DNA of 64,000 nucleotides from Sphingomonadales bacterium (GTDB lineage: Bacteria > Pseudomonadota > Alphaproteobacteria > Sphingomonadales > Sphingomonadaceae): NCBI GenBank assembly GCA_027490095.1, contig JAIXYT010000001.1:1-64000 (forward strand). The letters run 5' to 3'. The translations under genes and the position numbers were made by a program. Numbering within the stretch: the first letter of the stretch is position 1; the number at the start of each line of letters is the position of its first letter. Shown piece after piece: positions 43,813 to 55,200 of this stretch. Below the pieces are notes generated by a model. It saw only the letters and a program-made list of their open reading frames with translations. It was not told where the DNA came from and ran no database searches.

Positions 43813-45753
43813 CTAGGCTGCCTTCTGCCGCGTGTCGACCAGTGCTGCGACCACCGACGGGTCCGCAAGGGTCGAGATATCGCCAAGATTCGAGACCTCG
43901 CCCTCGGCGATCTTCCGGAGGATCCTTCGCATGATCTTGCCGGAGCGGGTTTTGGGGAGGCCCGGGGCGAACTGGATGACGTCGGGCGTGGCGATGGGGC
44001 CGATCTCGTGCCGGACCCAGGCGACCAGTTCCCGGCGCAGCAGTTCACCAGGTTCCTCGTTCGCGTTGAGGGTGACATAGGCGTAGATGCCCTGGCCCTT
44101 GATGTCGTGGGGGAAGCCGACGACCGCGGCTTCGGCGACCTTGGCATGGGCGACGAGAGCGCTCTCGACCTCTGCTGTCCCCATGCGGTGGCCTGAGACG
44201 TTGATGACGTCGTCGACCCGGCCGGTGATCCAGTAGTAGCCGTCGGCGTCGCGGCGGCAGCCGTCGCCTGTGAAGTAGAGGCCCTTGTAGGTGCTGAAAT
44301 AGGTGGTGAAGAAGCGGGCGTGATCGCCCCAGACGGTGCGCATCTGGCCGGGCCAGCTGCGGGCGATGCAAAGATTGCCTTCGGTTGCGCCTTCCAGAAT
44401 CCGTCCCTCGGCGTCGACCAGAAGCGGTTCGACGCCGAACAGCGGCAGTGTCGCTGAACCCGGTTTCAGCGCAGTTGCGCCCGGAAGCGGCGAGATGAGG
44501 GCGCCGCCGGTTTCCGTCTGCCACCAGGTGTCGACGATGGGACAGCGCCCTTCGCCGACGACGCGGTGGTACCATTCCCAGGCTTCCGGGTTAATGGGTT
44601 CGCCGACGGAGCCGAGGAGGCGGAGCGATTTGCGCGACGTGGCCTCGACGAAAGCGTCGCCCTCGCGCATCAGGGCCCGGAGCGCGGTGGGCGCCGTGTA
44701 GACGATATTGACGCCCCACCGATCGCAGACCTGCCAGAAGCGGCTGAAATCCGGATGATTGGGCACGCCCTCGAACATGAGCGTGGTCGCGCCGTTGGCG
44801 AGCGGGCCGTAGACCACATAGCTGTGGCCCGTGACCCAGCCGATGTCGGCTGTGCACCAGAAGACTTCGCCGGGGCGGTAATCGAACACATGGCGGTGGG
44901 TCAAGGCGACCCAGAGCAGATAGCCGCCGCTTGTGTGCAGCACGCCCTTGGGTTTTCCGGTGGAGCCTGAAGTGTAGAGGATGAAGAGCGGGTCCTCGGC
45001 ACCCATCGGCTCTGGGGGGCAGTCGGCCGCCACGGTTTCGCGGGCCTCTTCCCACCAGATGTCGCGGCCATGCTGCATGTGGACTGCGCCGCCGGTGCGG
45101 CGCACGACGATCACGCGCTCGACCGAGCTGCAGCCAAGCAGGGCTTCGTCGACATTGGCCTTCAGCGGCACGGATTTGCCGCCGCGTGAGGACTCGTCTG
45201 CGGTGATGACGAGGCGGCTGTCGCAATCCTGGATTCGGCCGGCCAGGCTGTCGGGCGAGAAGCCGCCGAACACGATGGAGTGGATGGCGCCGATGCGGGC
45301 GCAGGCGAGCATCGCCATCGCGGCCTCGGGGATCATCGGCATGTAGATGGTGACCCGGTCGCCGCGGCGCACCCCTTGGGCTTTCAGCACATTGGCGAAG
45401 CGGCAGACCTCGGCATGGAGCTCGCTGTAGGTGATGGTGCGGGTCTCCGACGGGTCGTCACCTTCCCACAGGATCGCCGGCACGTCGCCGCGGTCTGCCA
45501 GGTGCCGGTCGAGGCAGTTGGCCGACACGTTCAACACGCCGTCGGCGAACCAGCGGATTGCGAAATCGGCTTCGTGGAAGCTCGACTCCGAGACCTTGGT
45601 GAAGGGCGCGATCCAGTCGATCGCCCTTGCCTGTTCGCGCCAGAAGCTGTCGGGGTCGGCAAGCGACTGGGCGTACATGCGCTGATAGGCGTCGGCGTCG
45701 ACAAGTGCGTGCTGGGCCCAGCCTTCTGGCACCGGATACAGGTCCTGGCTCAT
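43813..45753 (-). CDS. acs: Acetate-CoA ligase (acetyl-CoA synthetase)
   Basis: 646-aa AMP-forming ligase that turns acetate, ATP and CoA into acetyl-CoA. The nucleotide loop is [11 protein letters not shown] near residue 265, [10 protein letters not shown] marks the acetate-site region, and [20 protein letters not shown] the hinge. The catalytic, acetylation-regulated lysine is in [13 protein letters not shown] near the C-terminus. The second of two adjacent ATGs (45753) fits GGGAG spacing best. It shares a 203-bp divergent region with the porin gene and runs into the CrbR-like gene in the same frame. Confidence 0.96.
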   Translation of the reverse strand: MSQDLYPVPEGWAQHALVDADAYQRMYAQSLADPDSFWREQARAIDWIAPFTKVSESSFHEADFAIRWFADGVLNVSANCLDRHLADRGDVPAILWEGDDPSETRTITYSELHAEVCRFANVLKAQGVRRGDRVTIYMPMIPEAAMAMLACARIGAIHSIVFGGFSPDSLAGRIQDCDSRLVITADESSRGGKSVPLKANVDEALLGCSSVERVIVVRRTGGAVHMQHGRDIWWEEARETVAADCPPEPMGAEDPLFILYTSGSTGKPKGVLHTSGGYLLWVALTHRHVFDYRPGEVFWCTADIGWVTGHSYVVYGPLANGATTLMFEGVPNHPDFSRFWQVCDRWGVNIVYTAPTALRALMREGDAFVEATSRKSLRLLGSVGEPINPEAWEWYHRVVGEGRCPIVDTWWQTETGGALISPLPGATALKPGSATLPLFGVEPLLVDAEGRILEGATEGNLCIARSWPGQMRTVWGDHARFFTTYFSTYKGLYFTGDGCRRDADGYYWITGRVDDVINVSGHRMGTAEVESALVAHAKVAEAAVVGFPHDIKGQGIYAYVTLNANEEPGELLRRELVAWVRHEIGPIATPDVIQFAPGLPKTRSGKIMRRILRKIAEGEVSNLGDISTLADPSVVAALVDTRQKAA

Positions 45754-45836
45754 CATTCCTCTCCCGCATGGGCGCGTTCGCGCGCCTGTTTCCCATTTCG
45801 GTGGATTATGCCTTGCGCGGCGCGTTCCGCACCCCC

Positions 45837-45867
45837 GACCAAGGTCTATGGGCATTAGACCAAGGTC
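45837..45867. promoter_or_regulatory. Twin GACCAAGGTC boxes between acs and porin genes
   Basis: The decamer GACCAAGGTC occurs at 45837-45846 and 45858-45867, 21 bp apart, that is two helical turns. Each decamer is an imperfect palindrome (GACC/GGTC), and the two plus flanks form a larger inverted repeat (CCCGACC at the left, GGTCGGG at the right). The pair lies about 84 bases before acs and 90 before the porin gene. The CrbR-like regulator is the likely binder; this is inference. Confidence 0.5.
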
Positions 45868-45956
45868 GGGCTGTCAGGGCAGCGCGGCTGCGCACATGCT
45901 GCGCAGCATCGGGGGGAGACCGGCCTTCAGACCGGACCCGACATGGGAGAGGATGC

Positions 45957-47351
45957 ATGCCGAATTCGAGGGCCCTTTCTGCCTTGCTTGCGGGCTGTGC
46001 GCTTGCAACGCTGGTGCCGCAGCCGCTGCTGGCCCAGACCCCGCGCGAGGCGCAGCTGGAGGCGCGGCTGGCGCAGCTGGAGGCCGCTGTTGCCGAGCTG
46101 AAGGGCGAGCTGGCTGCCAGCCGGGCCACGCAAGCGCAGGCGGCGCCCAGGGCGGCGCAGGCCACAGCGGCAGCGGCGCCAGCGGCCGACACCGAGACGC
46201 GGCTTGCAGCGCTGGAGAAGCGGCCGACCCCGCCCACCGACGGGTTCAATGTCGGACCCGCCAATGTGTCGCTGCACGGCTTCGTAAAGGTGTGGGCGTC
46301 GGCCACCAGCACCAGCGGCGGGGCGATACCTTCGGGTGCCCTGGGGCGCGATTTCTATCTTCCGCAGCAGATCCCGGTTGGCGGCGTGCGCGAGGGCAAC
46401 ACCTTCGCAATGCACGCCAAGCAGACCCGGCTGTGGATGAACGTGTCGATGCCGGCAGGCAGCAACGCGCTGAAGGCCTATGTGGAGGTGGACGCGCAGA
46501 CGGCCCCCGGCACGCAGGGGTCGCAGCGCACGACCAATGGCTATGATATTGCGATGCGCCGGGCCTGGTTCAGCTGGGGCGGCTTTCTGGCCGGGCAGGA
46601 CTGGAGCACATTCCAGAATGCGGGGGCGCTGCCGGAATCGACCGATTTCATCGGACCGACAGAGGGAACCGTGTTCGTGCGGCAGGCCGTGCTGCGCTAC
46701 ACCCACAAGCTGTCGGCAAACTGGGCCATTTCGGGCGCCATCGAGAATCCGGAAACCGCGACCATCACGGCGACCTCGCCCACCATGCTGGAGAATGACG
46801 ACGACCGGCTGCCGGATGTCGTCGCCCGCGTCAGCTACGTGGCGGGCAAGAGCGAGGTGACGCTGGCCGGGCTTTACCACCAGTTGTCGGTCGACACCGG
46901 TACCGTCCGCGACACGGCGTCGGGCTGGGGTGTTTCGCTGGCCGGCAAGGTGATGCTCGGCAGCAGCGGCCGGCACGACCTGCGCTTCATGGCGACCGGC
47001 GGGCGCGGCATGGGCCATTATGTCGGCCTGAACTTTGCGCCCGATGCCGTGTTCGACGGTGCCCAGCTGAACAGTGTCGGCGTGGTGGGCGGCTTTGCAG
47101 CGCTGAAGCTGGGCTGGACGCCAACGCTGCGGTCGACGGTGATGGGGAGCTTCCAGCAGGTCGATTATGGCGGCACGCCGACCCCGCTTGGCGCGAATGC
47201 CTCGGCTTGGAGTGCGGCCGGCAACCTGTTCTGGACGCCTGTGAAGGGCCTCGATGTGGGGCTGGAGTATCGCCACGGCGTGCGCGAGCTGGTGTCGGGT
47301 GCGACCGGCGATCTCGACCGTTTCGAATTCGCGACGAAGTTCACATTCTGA
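45957..47351 (+). CDS. DcaP-like trimeric outer-membrane porin
   Basis: 464-aa outer-membrane protein. After a signal peptide (to LLAQ) comes a coiled-coil stretch (REAQLEARLAQLEAAVAELK) and an Ala-rich linker, then a beta-barrel with alternating strands ending in FEFATKFTF, with a C-terminal Phe as barrels require. The coiled coil, the linker and LHGFVKVWASA at the barrel start fit DcaP-type dicarboxylate porins. GGGAGAGG lies 7 bases before the ATG. It is divergent from acs and 24 bases before the symporter gene. Likely passes small carboxylates. Confidence 0.85.
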   Translation: MPNSRALSALLAGCALATLVPQPLLAQTPREAQLEARLAQLEAAVAELKGELAASRATQAQAAPRAAQATAAAAPAADTETRLAALEKRPTPPTDGFNVGPANVSLHGFVKVWASATSTSGGAIPSGALGRDFYLPQQIPVGGVREGNTFAMHAKQTRLWMNVSMPAGSNALKAYVEVDAQTAPGTQGSQRTTNGYDIAMRRAWFSWGGFLAGQDWSTFQNAGALPESTDFIGPTEGTVFVRQAVLRYTHKLSANWAISGAIENPETATITATSPTMLENDDDRLPDVVARVSYVAGKSEVTLAGLYHQLSVDTGTVRDTASGWGVSLAGKVMLGSSGRHDLRFMATGGRGMGHYVGLNFAPDAVFDGAQLNSVGVVGGFAALKLGWTPTLRSTVMGSFQQVDYGGTPTPLGANASAWSAAGNLFWTPVKGLDVGLEYRHGVRELVSGATGDLDRFEFATKFTF

Positions 47352-47375
47352 CGATATCTGGGGATGGAGGCTGAC

Positions 47376-49061
47376 ATGAGTGTTTTACCCGAACTGACGG
47401 TGGACGATCTGAAAGGGGTGCCCAAGCACCACGTGCCCACCCACAACGAGAAGCTGGTGATCCTGGGCTCGTCGCTCGGCACCGTGTTCGAATGGTATGA
47501 TTTCTATCTCTACGGACTTCTGGCCACGATCATCACAACCCAGTTCTTTTCGGGCGTGAACGAGACGACGGGCTTCATCTTCGCACTTGCGGCCTTTGCT
47601 GCTGGATTTGCCGTCAGGCCCTTCGGGGCGCTGGTGTTCGGGCGGATCGGCGACATGGTGGGACGGAAGAACACCTTCCTCGTGACCATGGGCATCATGG
47701 GGCTGTCGACCTTCCTCGTCGGCCTGCTGCCAAGTTATGCCTCGATCGGTGTTGCCGCGCCCATCATGCTGGTGGCGCTGCGGCTTCTGCAGGGCCTGGC
47801 GCTGGGCGGCGAATATGGCGGGGCTGCAACCTACGTCGCCGAGCATGCGCCCGATGACAAGCGGGGCTTCTACACCAGCTTCATCCAGACGACCGCGACT
47901 CTCGGCCTGTTCGCTGCCCTGCTGGTGGTGATCGGGGTGCGCTTCGGGGTCGGCGAGGAGGCCTTCAAGGAATGGGGCTGGCGGATTCCGTTCCTGGTGT
48001 CGGCCGTGCTTCTGGGCGTTTCGCTGTGGATCCGGATGCAGCTGGAGGAAAGCCCGGCCTTTGCCCGCATGAAGGCGGAGGGCAAGGTTTCCAAGAAGCC
48101 CCTGACCGAGGCCTTTGCCGAATGGGGCAACCTCAAGGTGGTGCTGATCGCCCTGTTCGGCGCCGTCATGGGCCAGGCCGTGGTCTGGTACACCGGGCAG
48201 TTCTATGCGTTGTTCTTCCTGGAGAAGATGCTGAAGGTGGATGGTGCCACCACCAACATCCTGATCGCGATTGCACTGCTTCTGGCGACACCGGCCTTCG
48301 TCTTCTTCGGCTGGCTGTCGGACCGGATCGGGCGCAAGCCGATCATCATGGCTGGCTGCCTGCTTGCCGCGCTGACCTATTTCCCGCTGTTCGACGCGCT
48401 GTCGCGCAACGCCAACCCGGCGCTCTATGCCGCAACGCAGGCTTCTCCGGTGTCGGTGATGGCGAACCCGGCGGCTTGCTCGGTGCAGTTCGACCCGATC
48501 GGCGCGAACAAGTTCGACCAAAAGAGCTGCGACATCGCCAAGAGCTTCCTTGCCAAGGCGGGGGTTTCCTACACGAGAGTGGCGGCCCCGGCCGGCACGG
48601 AGGCGAGCATCAAGGTGGGCGACATGGTGATCGCAGCCCCAGTTCCAGCCGGCATGGATGCCGATGCCCGAAAGGCTGCAATCAAGGCCTTCCAGGAAGA
48701 GGCGAAGGCGGCGCTCAAGGCGGCGGGCTATCCCGACAAGGCGGACCCGGCGAAGATCAACAAGCCGGTGGTGGTGGGAATCCTGTTCCTGCTCGTGCTG
48801 TATGTGACGATGGTCTACGGCCCGATCGCGGCGCTCTTGGTGGAGCTGTTCCCGACGCGGATCCGCTACAGCTCCATGTCGCTCCCCTATCATATCGGGA
48901 ACGGCTGGTTCGGGGGCTTCCTGCCCACGGTCGCATTCGCGATGGTGGCTGCAACCGGGGACATCTACTACGGCCTCTGGTACCCGATCGTGGTTGCGGC
49001 AGTCTGCTTCGTGGTCGGGATCGTGCTGCTGCCCGAAACCTTCAGGCGGTCGATCGACTGA
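47376..49061 (+). CDS. MFS transporter, MHS (metabolite:H+ symporter) family, with periplasmic insert
   Basis: 561-aa twelve-helix symporter of the ShiA/ProP/KgtP group. FEWYDFYLYG in helix 1, motif A RIGDMVGRK between helices 2 and 3, LQGLALGGEYGGAATYVAEHAP, and SDRIGRKP after helix 8 identify it. About 110 residues are inserted between helices 9 and 10 (roughly residues 350-460), which the topology puts in the periplasm; it holds two cysteines and an Ala/Lys-rich helix. The ATG follows GGAGG. Place after acs and porin suggests acetate or a related carboxylate as substrate. Confidence 0.88.
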   Translation: MSVLPELTVDDLKGVPKHHVPTHNEKLVILGSSLGTVFEWYDFYLYGLLATIITTQFFSGVNETTGFIFALAAFAAGFAVRPFGALVFGRIGDMVGRKNTFLVTMGIMGLSTFLVGLLPSYASIGVAAPIMLVALRLLQGLALGGEYGGAATYVAEHAPDDKRGFYTSFIQTTATLGLFAALLVVIGVRFGVGEEAFKEWGWRIPFLVSAVLLGVSLWIRMQLEESPAFARMKAEGKVSKKPLTEAFAEWGNLKVVLIALFGAVMGQAVVWYTGQFYALFFLEKMLKVDGATTNILIAIALLLATPAFVFFGWLSDRIGRKPIIMAGCLLAALTYFPLFDALSRNANPALYAATQASPVSVMANPAACSVQFDPIGANKFDQKSCDIAKSFLAKAGVSYTRVAAPAGTEASIKVGDMVIAAPVPAGMDADARKAAIKAFQEEAKAALKAAGYPDKADPAKINKPVVVGILFLLVLYVTMVYGPIAALLVELFPTRIRYSSMSLPYHIGNGWFGGFLPTVAFAMVAATGDIYYGLWYPIVVAAVCFVVGIVLLPETFRRSID

Positions 49062-49082
49062 CGGGGCGTAGCCTGCGGATGG

Positions 49083-49112
49083 AAAGGGGCGGCCTGTGCC
49101 GCCCCTTTTCTT
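49083..49112 (+). terminator. Rho-independent terminator after the symporter gene
   Basis: A perfect 11-bp stem (AAAGGGGCGGC / GCCGCCCCTTT) with a CTGT loop is followed by TTCTTA. It begins 22 bases after the symporter stop and closes the porin-symporter transcript. Confidence 0.85.
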
Positions 49113-49160
49113 ATGATGCAGATTGCGAACGAAGGGCGCTGGGCGAGGAAGTTGCAGACA

Positions 49161-49176
49161 TTAACTACGCATTTAC
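49161..49176. promoter_or_regulatory. CtrA-like box before the giant exoprotein gene
   Basis: TTAA, seven bases, TTTAC matches the CtrA consensus (TTAA-N7-TTAAC) with one mismatch. It lies 35 bases before the start codon, in an AT-rich leader where a promoter is expected. CtrA itself is not in the window. Confidence 0.4.
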
Positions 49177-49210
49177 TTGTACTTGTCTTGCCGTCTGTTA
49201 ACGTTGGCCG

Positions 49211-52200
49211 ATGGGTCGGGCAGTGAACAGGCGTGGTGGCTTGCCGCTGGGCAGCAAGCTTGTGCTTGCGCTGCCCATTGCGATGGCCGTGCCGATGCAG
49301 GCAGGCATGGCGCAGAACATGCCTTCGCTTCCGTCCGGCGGCTCCGTTGTGGCCGGGCAGGCCCAGATCCTCGCTCCGGCAGCTGGTCAGCTTCGCATCG
49401 ATCAGGCGTCGCCCCGAGCGGTCATCGACTGGCAGAGCTTTTCGATCGGTGCAGGAGGGCGCGTCCATTTCGAGAATGGGTCCGGCGCAACGCTCAACCG
49501 CGTCCTTGGCGGCGACCCGTCACGGATCGCCGGGCTGCTGTCATCGACAGGAAGTCTCTGGCTGGTGAATCCCGCCGGCGTGCTGGTGGCGCCCGATGGA
49601 ACGGTAACGACAGGCGGAAGCTTCATTGCGTCGACTCGGTCCATCGCGCCAGCGGCCTTCATGGCGGGCGGTGGCCTTCTGGAGGGGTCGACAGCGGCTT
49701 CCATCGACAACCACGGCTCCATAACGGCTGGCGGGGACTTGGTGCTGATCGGTCGGCTGGTGGACAACCGGGGATCGCTTCGCGCTGGCGGCGCTGCGCG
49801 CCTGGTCTCGGCGGAACGGCTGGTGCTTCGCGACGCGGACGCCGATGGACGCGTGCATGTGGAGATAGCGCCCGAGGCCGGAGTGGGCGGGGCAGTGCGC
49901 AACAGCGGCCGGATCGAGGCGGCCGCTGCCGAGCTGCGAGCGGTCGGCGGCAATGTCTATGCGCTGGCGGCGGACACGAGCGGCATTGTGCGCGCGACAG
50001 GGGTTGCCCACGAGGGCGGGCGGATCCTGCTGGTCGGCGACGCGGGCGTGACGGTTTCCGGCACCCTGGACGCATCCGGCGATCTGGGCGGTTCCATTGA
50101 TGTGACCGGTTCCGGCATTGCCGTGCAGGCCGGTGCCCGGGTTGTGGCGGGCGGCCGGGCGGGTGATGGCGGGACTGTCCGGATCGGGGGGGCGCTGAAG
50201 GGCGGGCCCGGGCTTGCGCCGGCTGACAGGCTTCTGGTGGAGGCGGGCGCGGAAATCGATGTGACCGGGACGGGTGGTCGCGGTGGCACGGCCATTCTCT
50301 GGTCGGAGGAGTGGACCCGGTTCGAGGGGCTGATACGGGCCGACGGATCGCAGGGTGGTGGCTTTGTCGAAACCTCGTCAAAGGGGGCGCTCGGCATCGA
50401 GGATGGGCGTGTCGAGGTCGGAAGCGGGGAATGGCTGCTCGATCCGCGGAACGTGATCATCGGCACGGGCGGTTTCAATCCGGGCGGGCCGTACCCGAAT
50501 CCGTTCGTCATCACGCCGCCCGACGCTGCGGGCAGCTACACGGTGAGCCGGAGTGCGCTGCAGAATGCGCTGAATGCGGGCAGCAATGTCACGGTTACCA
50601 CCGAACAGCCGGCGCGCGCCGATCCGGGGAACATCACCGTATCGGCCAGCGTGAGCTGGACTGGCAGCGGCAGCCTGACGTTGAGGGCCGACAACAACAT
50701 CACGGTCTCGTCTGCGATCAGCTCGACCGGCACCGGCTCGCTGACGCTGCGGGCCGGCGCGACGAACGCTGCCGGGTCGATCACCACCAGCTCCACTTTG
50801 ACGATGGCGCGCGGCACCATCACCATGACTGCCCCCGCTTCGATCACGATCGGGGGAAGCGTCGCCCTGTCCAACTCGGGATCGCTGTCGGCGACGGCGG
50901 GGTCCAGCATGACCGTCGGCGGGGCGATCAACGCGGCCGCCGGCAGCAGCGGTTCGGTGCTGCTCGACGCGGGTAACGCACTGCAGCTGAACACGGGGTT
51001 CAACCTGCAGGGCTCCGCCAGCTTCCGCGGGATCGGGCGGGGCACGGGGATCGGCTTCGCCGGAACCGGCAACCGGACCTTCCGCACGGGGACCGGCGCC
51101 CTGACGCTGGAGGCGCCGGGTGCCAATGGCGATATCGTGGTCGGTCGCAACGCCAATCTGGTCGGGAACTTCCAGCTCCTGACGGGCGGCGGCGCATTGA
51201 CCGTGACGGCCGGGCGCGACATCCGGCTGGTCAGCAGCCCGTTCGCCAGCGGCCGATGGACCCGCGTCGGCAGCCTTGCCGCAAACACCCCCATCAGCCT
51301 TTCGGCCGGGCGCGATGTCACCTGGGAAGTCGGCAACTTCGCCGACAATTTCGTCGAGGTGGTGACGGCCGGCACCCTTTCGGTGACGGCCGGCCGGGCA
51401 ATCAACCAGCAGCCGAGCACACTCAGCCCCGCCCGGCTCCAGGGCCGCGGCGCCAGCTTCACGCTGACCGCACCGACCGCAACCCTCAATGGCCTGGTGG
51501 AGAGCCGGGGCGAGACCCTGCTGCAGGGTGGCGCCTTCAGCTTCGGCACGACATCACCGCTGTTCACGCTGGATGCGAACCGCAGCTTCACGCTTGCTGC
51601 CGGTAGCACCATCACTTCGGCCTCGGCGCTGTCGATCAGCACCAGCGGGACGGGCGACATCGCCTTCGGCGGCGCGGTGACGGGTACCCAGCTCCAGGCG
51701 CTCGCCGGAGACGAGATCCGGATCGGTGCGCCGATCCGCATGTCGGGCAGCGGCAATGCGATCCTGCTGTCGGCCGGCGTGCGGCTGGTGAACCTTGCCG
51801 GGCAGTCCCTGTCGGCGCCGAACGGGCGGTGGCTCACCTACTCGGTCAGCCCGTTCAACGACATCGGTTGGCAGGACCTCAACCCGGACGCGCCGAACCT
51901 CTATGGCAGGAGCTTCGGCTTCCTGCCGCCCGTATCGTCGCCCGGGACCGGGAACCGCCGTCTGTACAGCTTCGTGCCGGTTCTGTCCCTTACCGGTGAC
52001 AGCCCGACCAAGACCTACGGCCAGTCCGGCCCGCCGCTGGGGTTCAGCGTCAGCGGCCTGGTGCCCGGCGACAGTCTCGCGATTGCGCTGGTGGGCGGCA
52101 CGGCAACGGTGACGAGCAGCGGCACCGCGGCGACGGCACCTGTCGGCACCTATGCGACGGTCGTGGCCGCGCAGGCCACGGCGCAAGGCTACCAGCTCAA

Positions 52201-55200
52201 CCTCGTGCCCGGAACGCTGACGGTGGACCCTGCGCCCCTCATCGTGACCGCGGCTGCCCAGACCCGGCAGTACGGCACCACCGATCCGACCCTGGCCTTT
52301 GCCGCGAGCGGCTTCGTGAACGGCGAATCTGCCTCCGTGCTGTCAGGCGGCCTGGTTCGGGCACCCGGCGAGAATGTCGGCGTCTATGCGATCGGGCAAG
52401 GCACGCTCTCGGCCGCCAACTACAGGATCACGTTCGTCGGCGCAGACTTCACCATCACGCGTGCGCCGCTTAGTGTAGCGGCCAATCCGCTGACGCGCGA
52501 ATATGGGGTTGCAGACCCCACGCTCACCTTCTCCGCCAGCGGCTTCCTGCTGTCGGACACGGCCGACACCGCGCTTACGGGCGCGCTCGCGCGCGCTCCC
52601 GGCGAAAACGTCGGCACCTACGCGATCGGCCAGGGCTCGCTTGCCGCGCAGAACTACGACATCAGCTTCACGCCCGCCAATCTCAGCATCACGCCAGCGC
52701 CGCTCGACGTGGACGCCCTGCCGGCCTCCAAGACCTATGGCGAAGACGACCCCATCTTCGCCTTCACGGCAAGCGGCTTCCGACTGGGCGACACGGCCGC
52801 CAGCCTGACCGGCGCGCTTTCCCGCACCCCGGGCGAGAATGTCGGCGTGTACGACATCACGCTCGGCACGCTGGCGAACCCCAACTATGCGATCAGCTTC
52901 GGCGACGCGAGCTTCACCATCAACCCCGCCACGCTTCGGGTGATCGCGAACCCGGTGACGCGCGAATATGGACAGGACGACCCGACGCTGACCTTCATGC
53001 TGTCGGGACTTGTGGCAGGTGACCAGCCGTCGATCCTGACGGGCACGCTTGTGCGCGCGCCGGGCGAGAATGTGGGTGTCTATGCGATCGGGCAGAACGG
53101 GCTCGCCGCACCCAACTATGTGATCGACTTCACCGGCGCCGATTTTACCATCACGCCCGCCCCGCTGAGGATCACGCCGGCGAACGTGTCGGTGAATGCA
53201 GCCGACCTGCCGCCCGATCCGGCGCTGGTGTTCACCGCGACCGGCTTCCGCCGTGGAGACACCGTGGCCACCGCGCTGACGGGGGCTCTGACGCGGGTGG
53301 GGGCCGGAACCAACACGCCCGGCGACTATGCGATTCTGCCGGGCACGCTGGCTTCGACCGGCAACTATGTGCTCAGCTTCGATTCCGCGATCTTCTCGGT
53401 GACCCAGCTGGCGCTTACCGTAATCGCCCTGGATCAGCGTCGGCTCTATGGCGCCCCGGACCCGGTGTTCACCTTCACTGTCTCGGGCTTTGCGCCCGGA
53501 GATGACGCAAGCATCCTCACGGGCAGCCTGACCCGGATAGCCGGTGAGGGGGTCGGCAGCTATGCGATCACCCAGGGGACGCTTGCTGCACCCGGCTACA
53601 CCATTGCCTTCACCCCGGGCACGCTGGCGATCGATCCGGCGCCGCTCAGGGTCACTGCGCTCGACTCCACGCGCGAATATGGCCTTGCCGATCCGCTGCC
53701 TTGGGCATTTACGGCATCGGGGTTCGTGCCGGGCGAGGATGCTTCGGTGCTGACGGGCACACTTGCGAGGGTGGCCGGCAACGATGTCGGTACCTATGCG
53801 ATCCAGCAGGGCAGCCTGTCAGCCGCGAACTACGCCATCGATTTCACGCCGGGAAGGCTCACGATAACGCCTGCGCCGCTGAGCGTGGTGGCCGACGATG
53901 ACAGCCGGGTCTATGGAGACCTCGACCCGCCGGTCTTCACCTTCGATGTCACCGGCTTCCGGCAGGGCGACGGGCCGTCCATCCTGACGGGCGCGCTGGT
54001 GCGCGATCCCGGGAACGATGCTGGGCTCTATGCGATCCGCCAGGGGACGCTGTCGGCCGGCGGAAACTATGCGATCGCCTTCACCAACGGCACGTTCGAG
54101 ATCACGAGGGCCGGGCTGCAGGTAACGGCGGATCCGCTGCGGCGGCTCTATGGTGATGCGGATCCCCTGTTCACTTTCAGCACCAGCGGGCTGGTGGCCG
54201 GCGACACGGCGGCGACGGCGTTGACGGGCGCGCTGACGCGGGATCCGGGCGAGGATGTGGGTGCCTATGCCATCACGCAAGGGTCTCTCGCAGCGCGGAA
54301 CTACAGCATCAGCTTCGCGCCCGGCGCGCTGACGATCGATCCCGCGCCGCTGAGCGTGGTGGGGCAAAATGCGACGCGCGAATATGGGCTGGCGGACCCG
54401 CTGTTCGGCTTCGCGGCGACCGGGTTCCGGCTTGGCGACACGGCGGCGGTTCTGTCCGGAGCGCTGGGGCGGGTCTCGGGCGAGACTGTCGGGGTCTATC
54501 AGCAGACGATCGGTTCGCTGGTGGCTTCCAACTATGTGATCGATTTCACGCCCGGCGCGTTGTCGATCACGCCGGCCCCGCTTGCTGTGGCCGCCATCGC
54601 CGAGGGCAAGATCTTCGGCGCTGCGGATCCGCAACTGGCCTTCACGGCATCCGGCTTCCGGCTTGGCGACAGCAGCTCGGTGCTATCGGGCGTGCTCGCA
54701 CGGGCGCCCGGCGAGACTGTCGGGAGCTACGCGATCGGGCTCGGCACGCTGTCCGCCGGTCCCAATTACGCGATCAACTTTGCCGGCGCCCAGTTCACCA
54801 TCAGCCCGGCGCCCCTGACGGTGACGGCCGCGAACCTGTCGCGGCTCTATGGCGATCCGGATCCGATCCTGGGCTTTGCCGTTTCCGGCCTGGTGGCGGG
54901 TGACACGGTGTCGACCGCGCTGACGGGCGCACTGGCGCGGGCGCCTGGCGAGACTGTCGGGGTTTATGCCATCACCCAGGGTACGCTTGCAGCGCAGAAT
55001 TACAGCATCAGCTTCGTGGGCGGGGCGCTGTCCATCACGCCTGCGCCTTTGACCGTTACGGCCGACCCACTGGGCAAGACCTATGGCCAACCGGATCCGC
55101 AGCTGACCTTTGCGGCGTCCGGCTTCCGGCTGGGTGACACGGTCGCAAGCCTGTCGGGCAGCCTGGTTCGCGAAGCGGGCGAGGATGTCGGCGTCTACGA

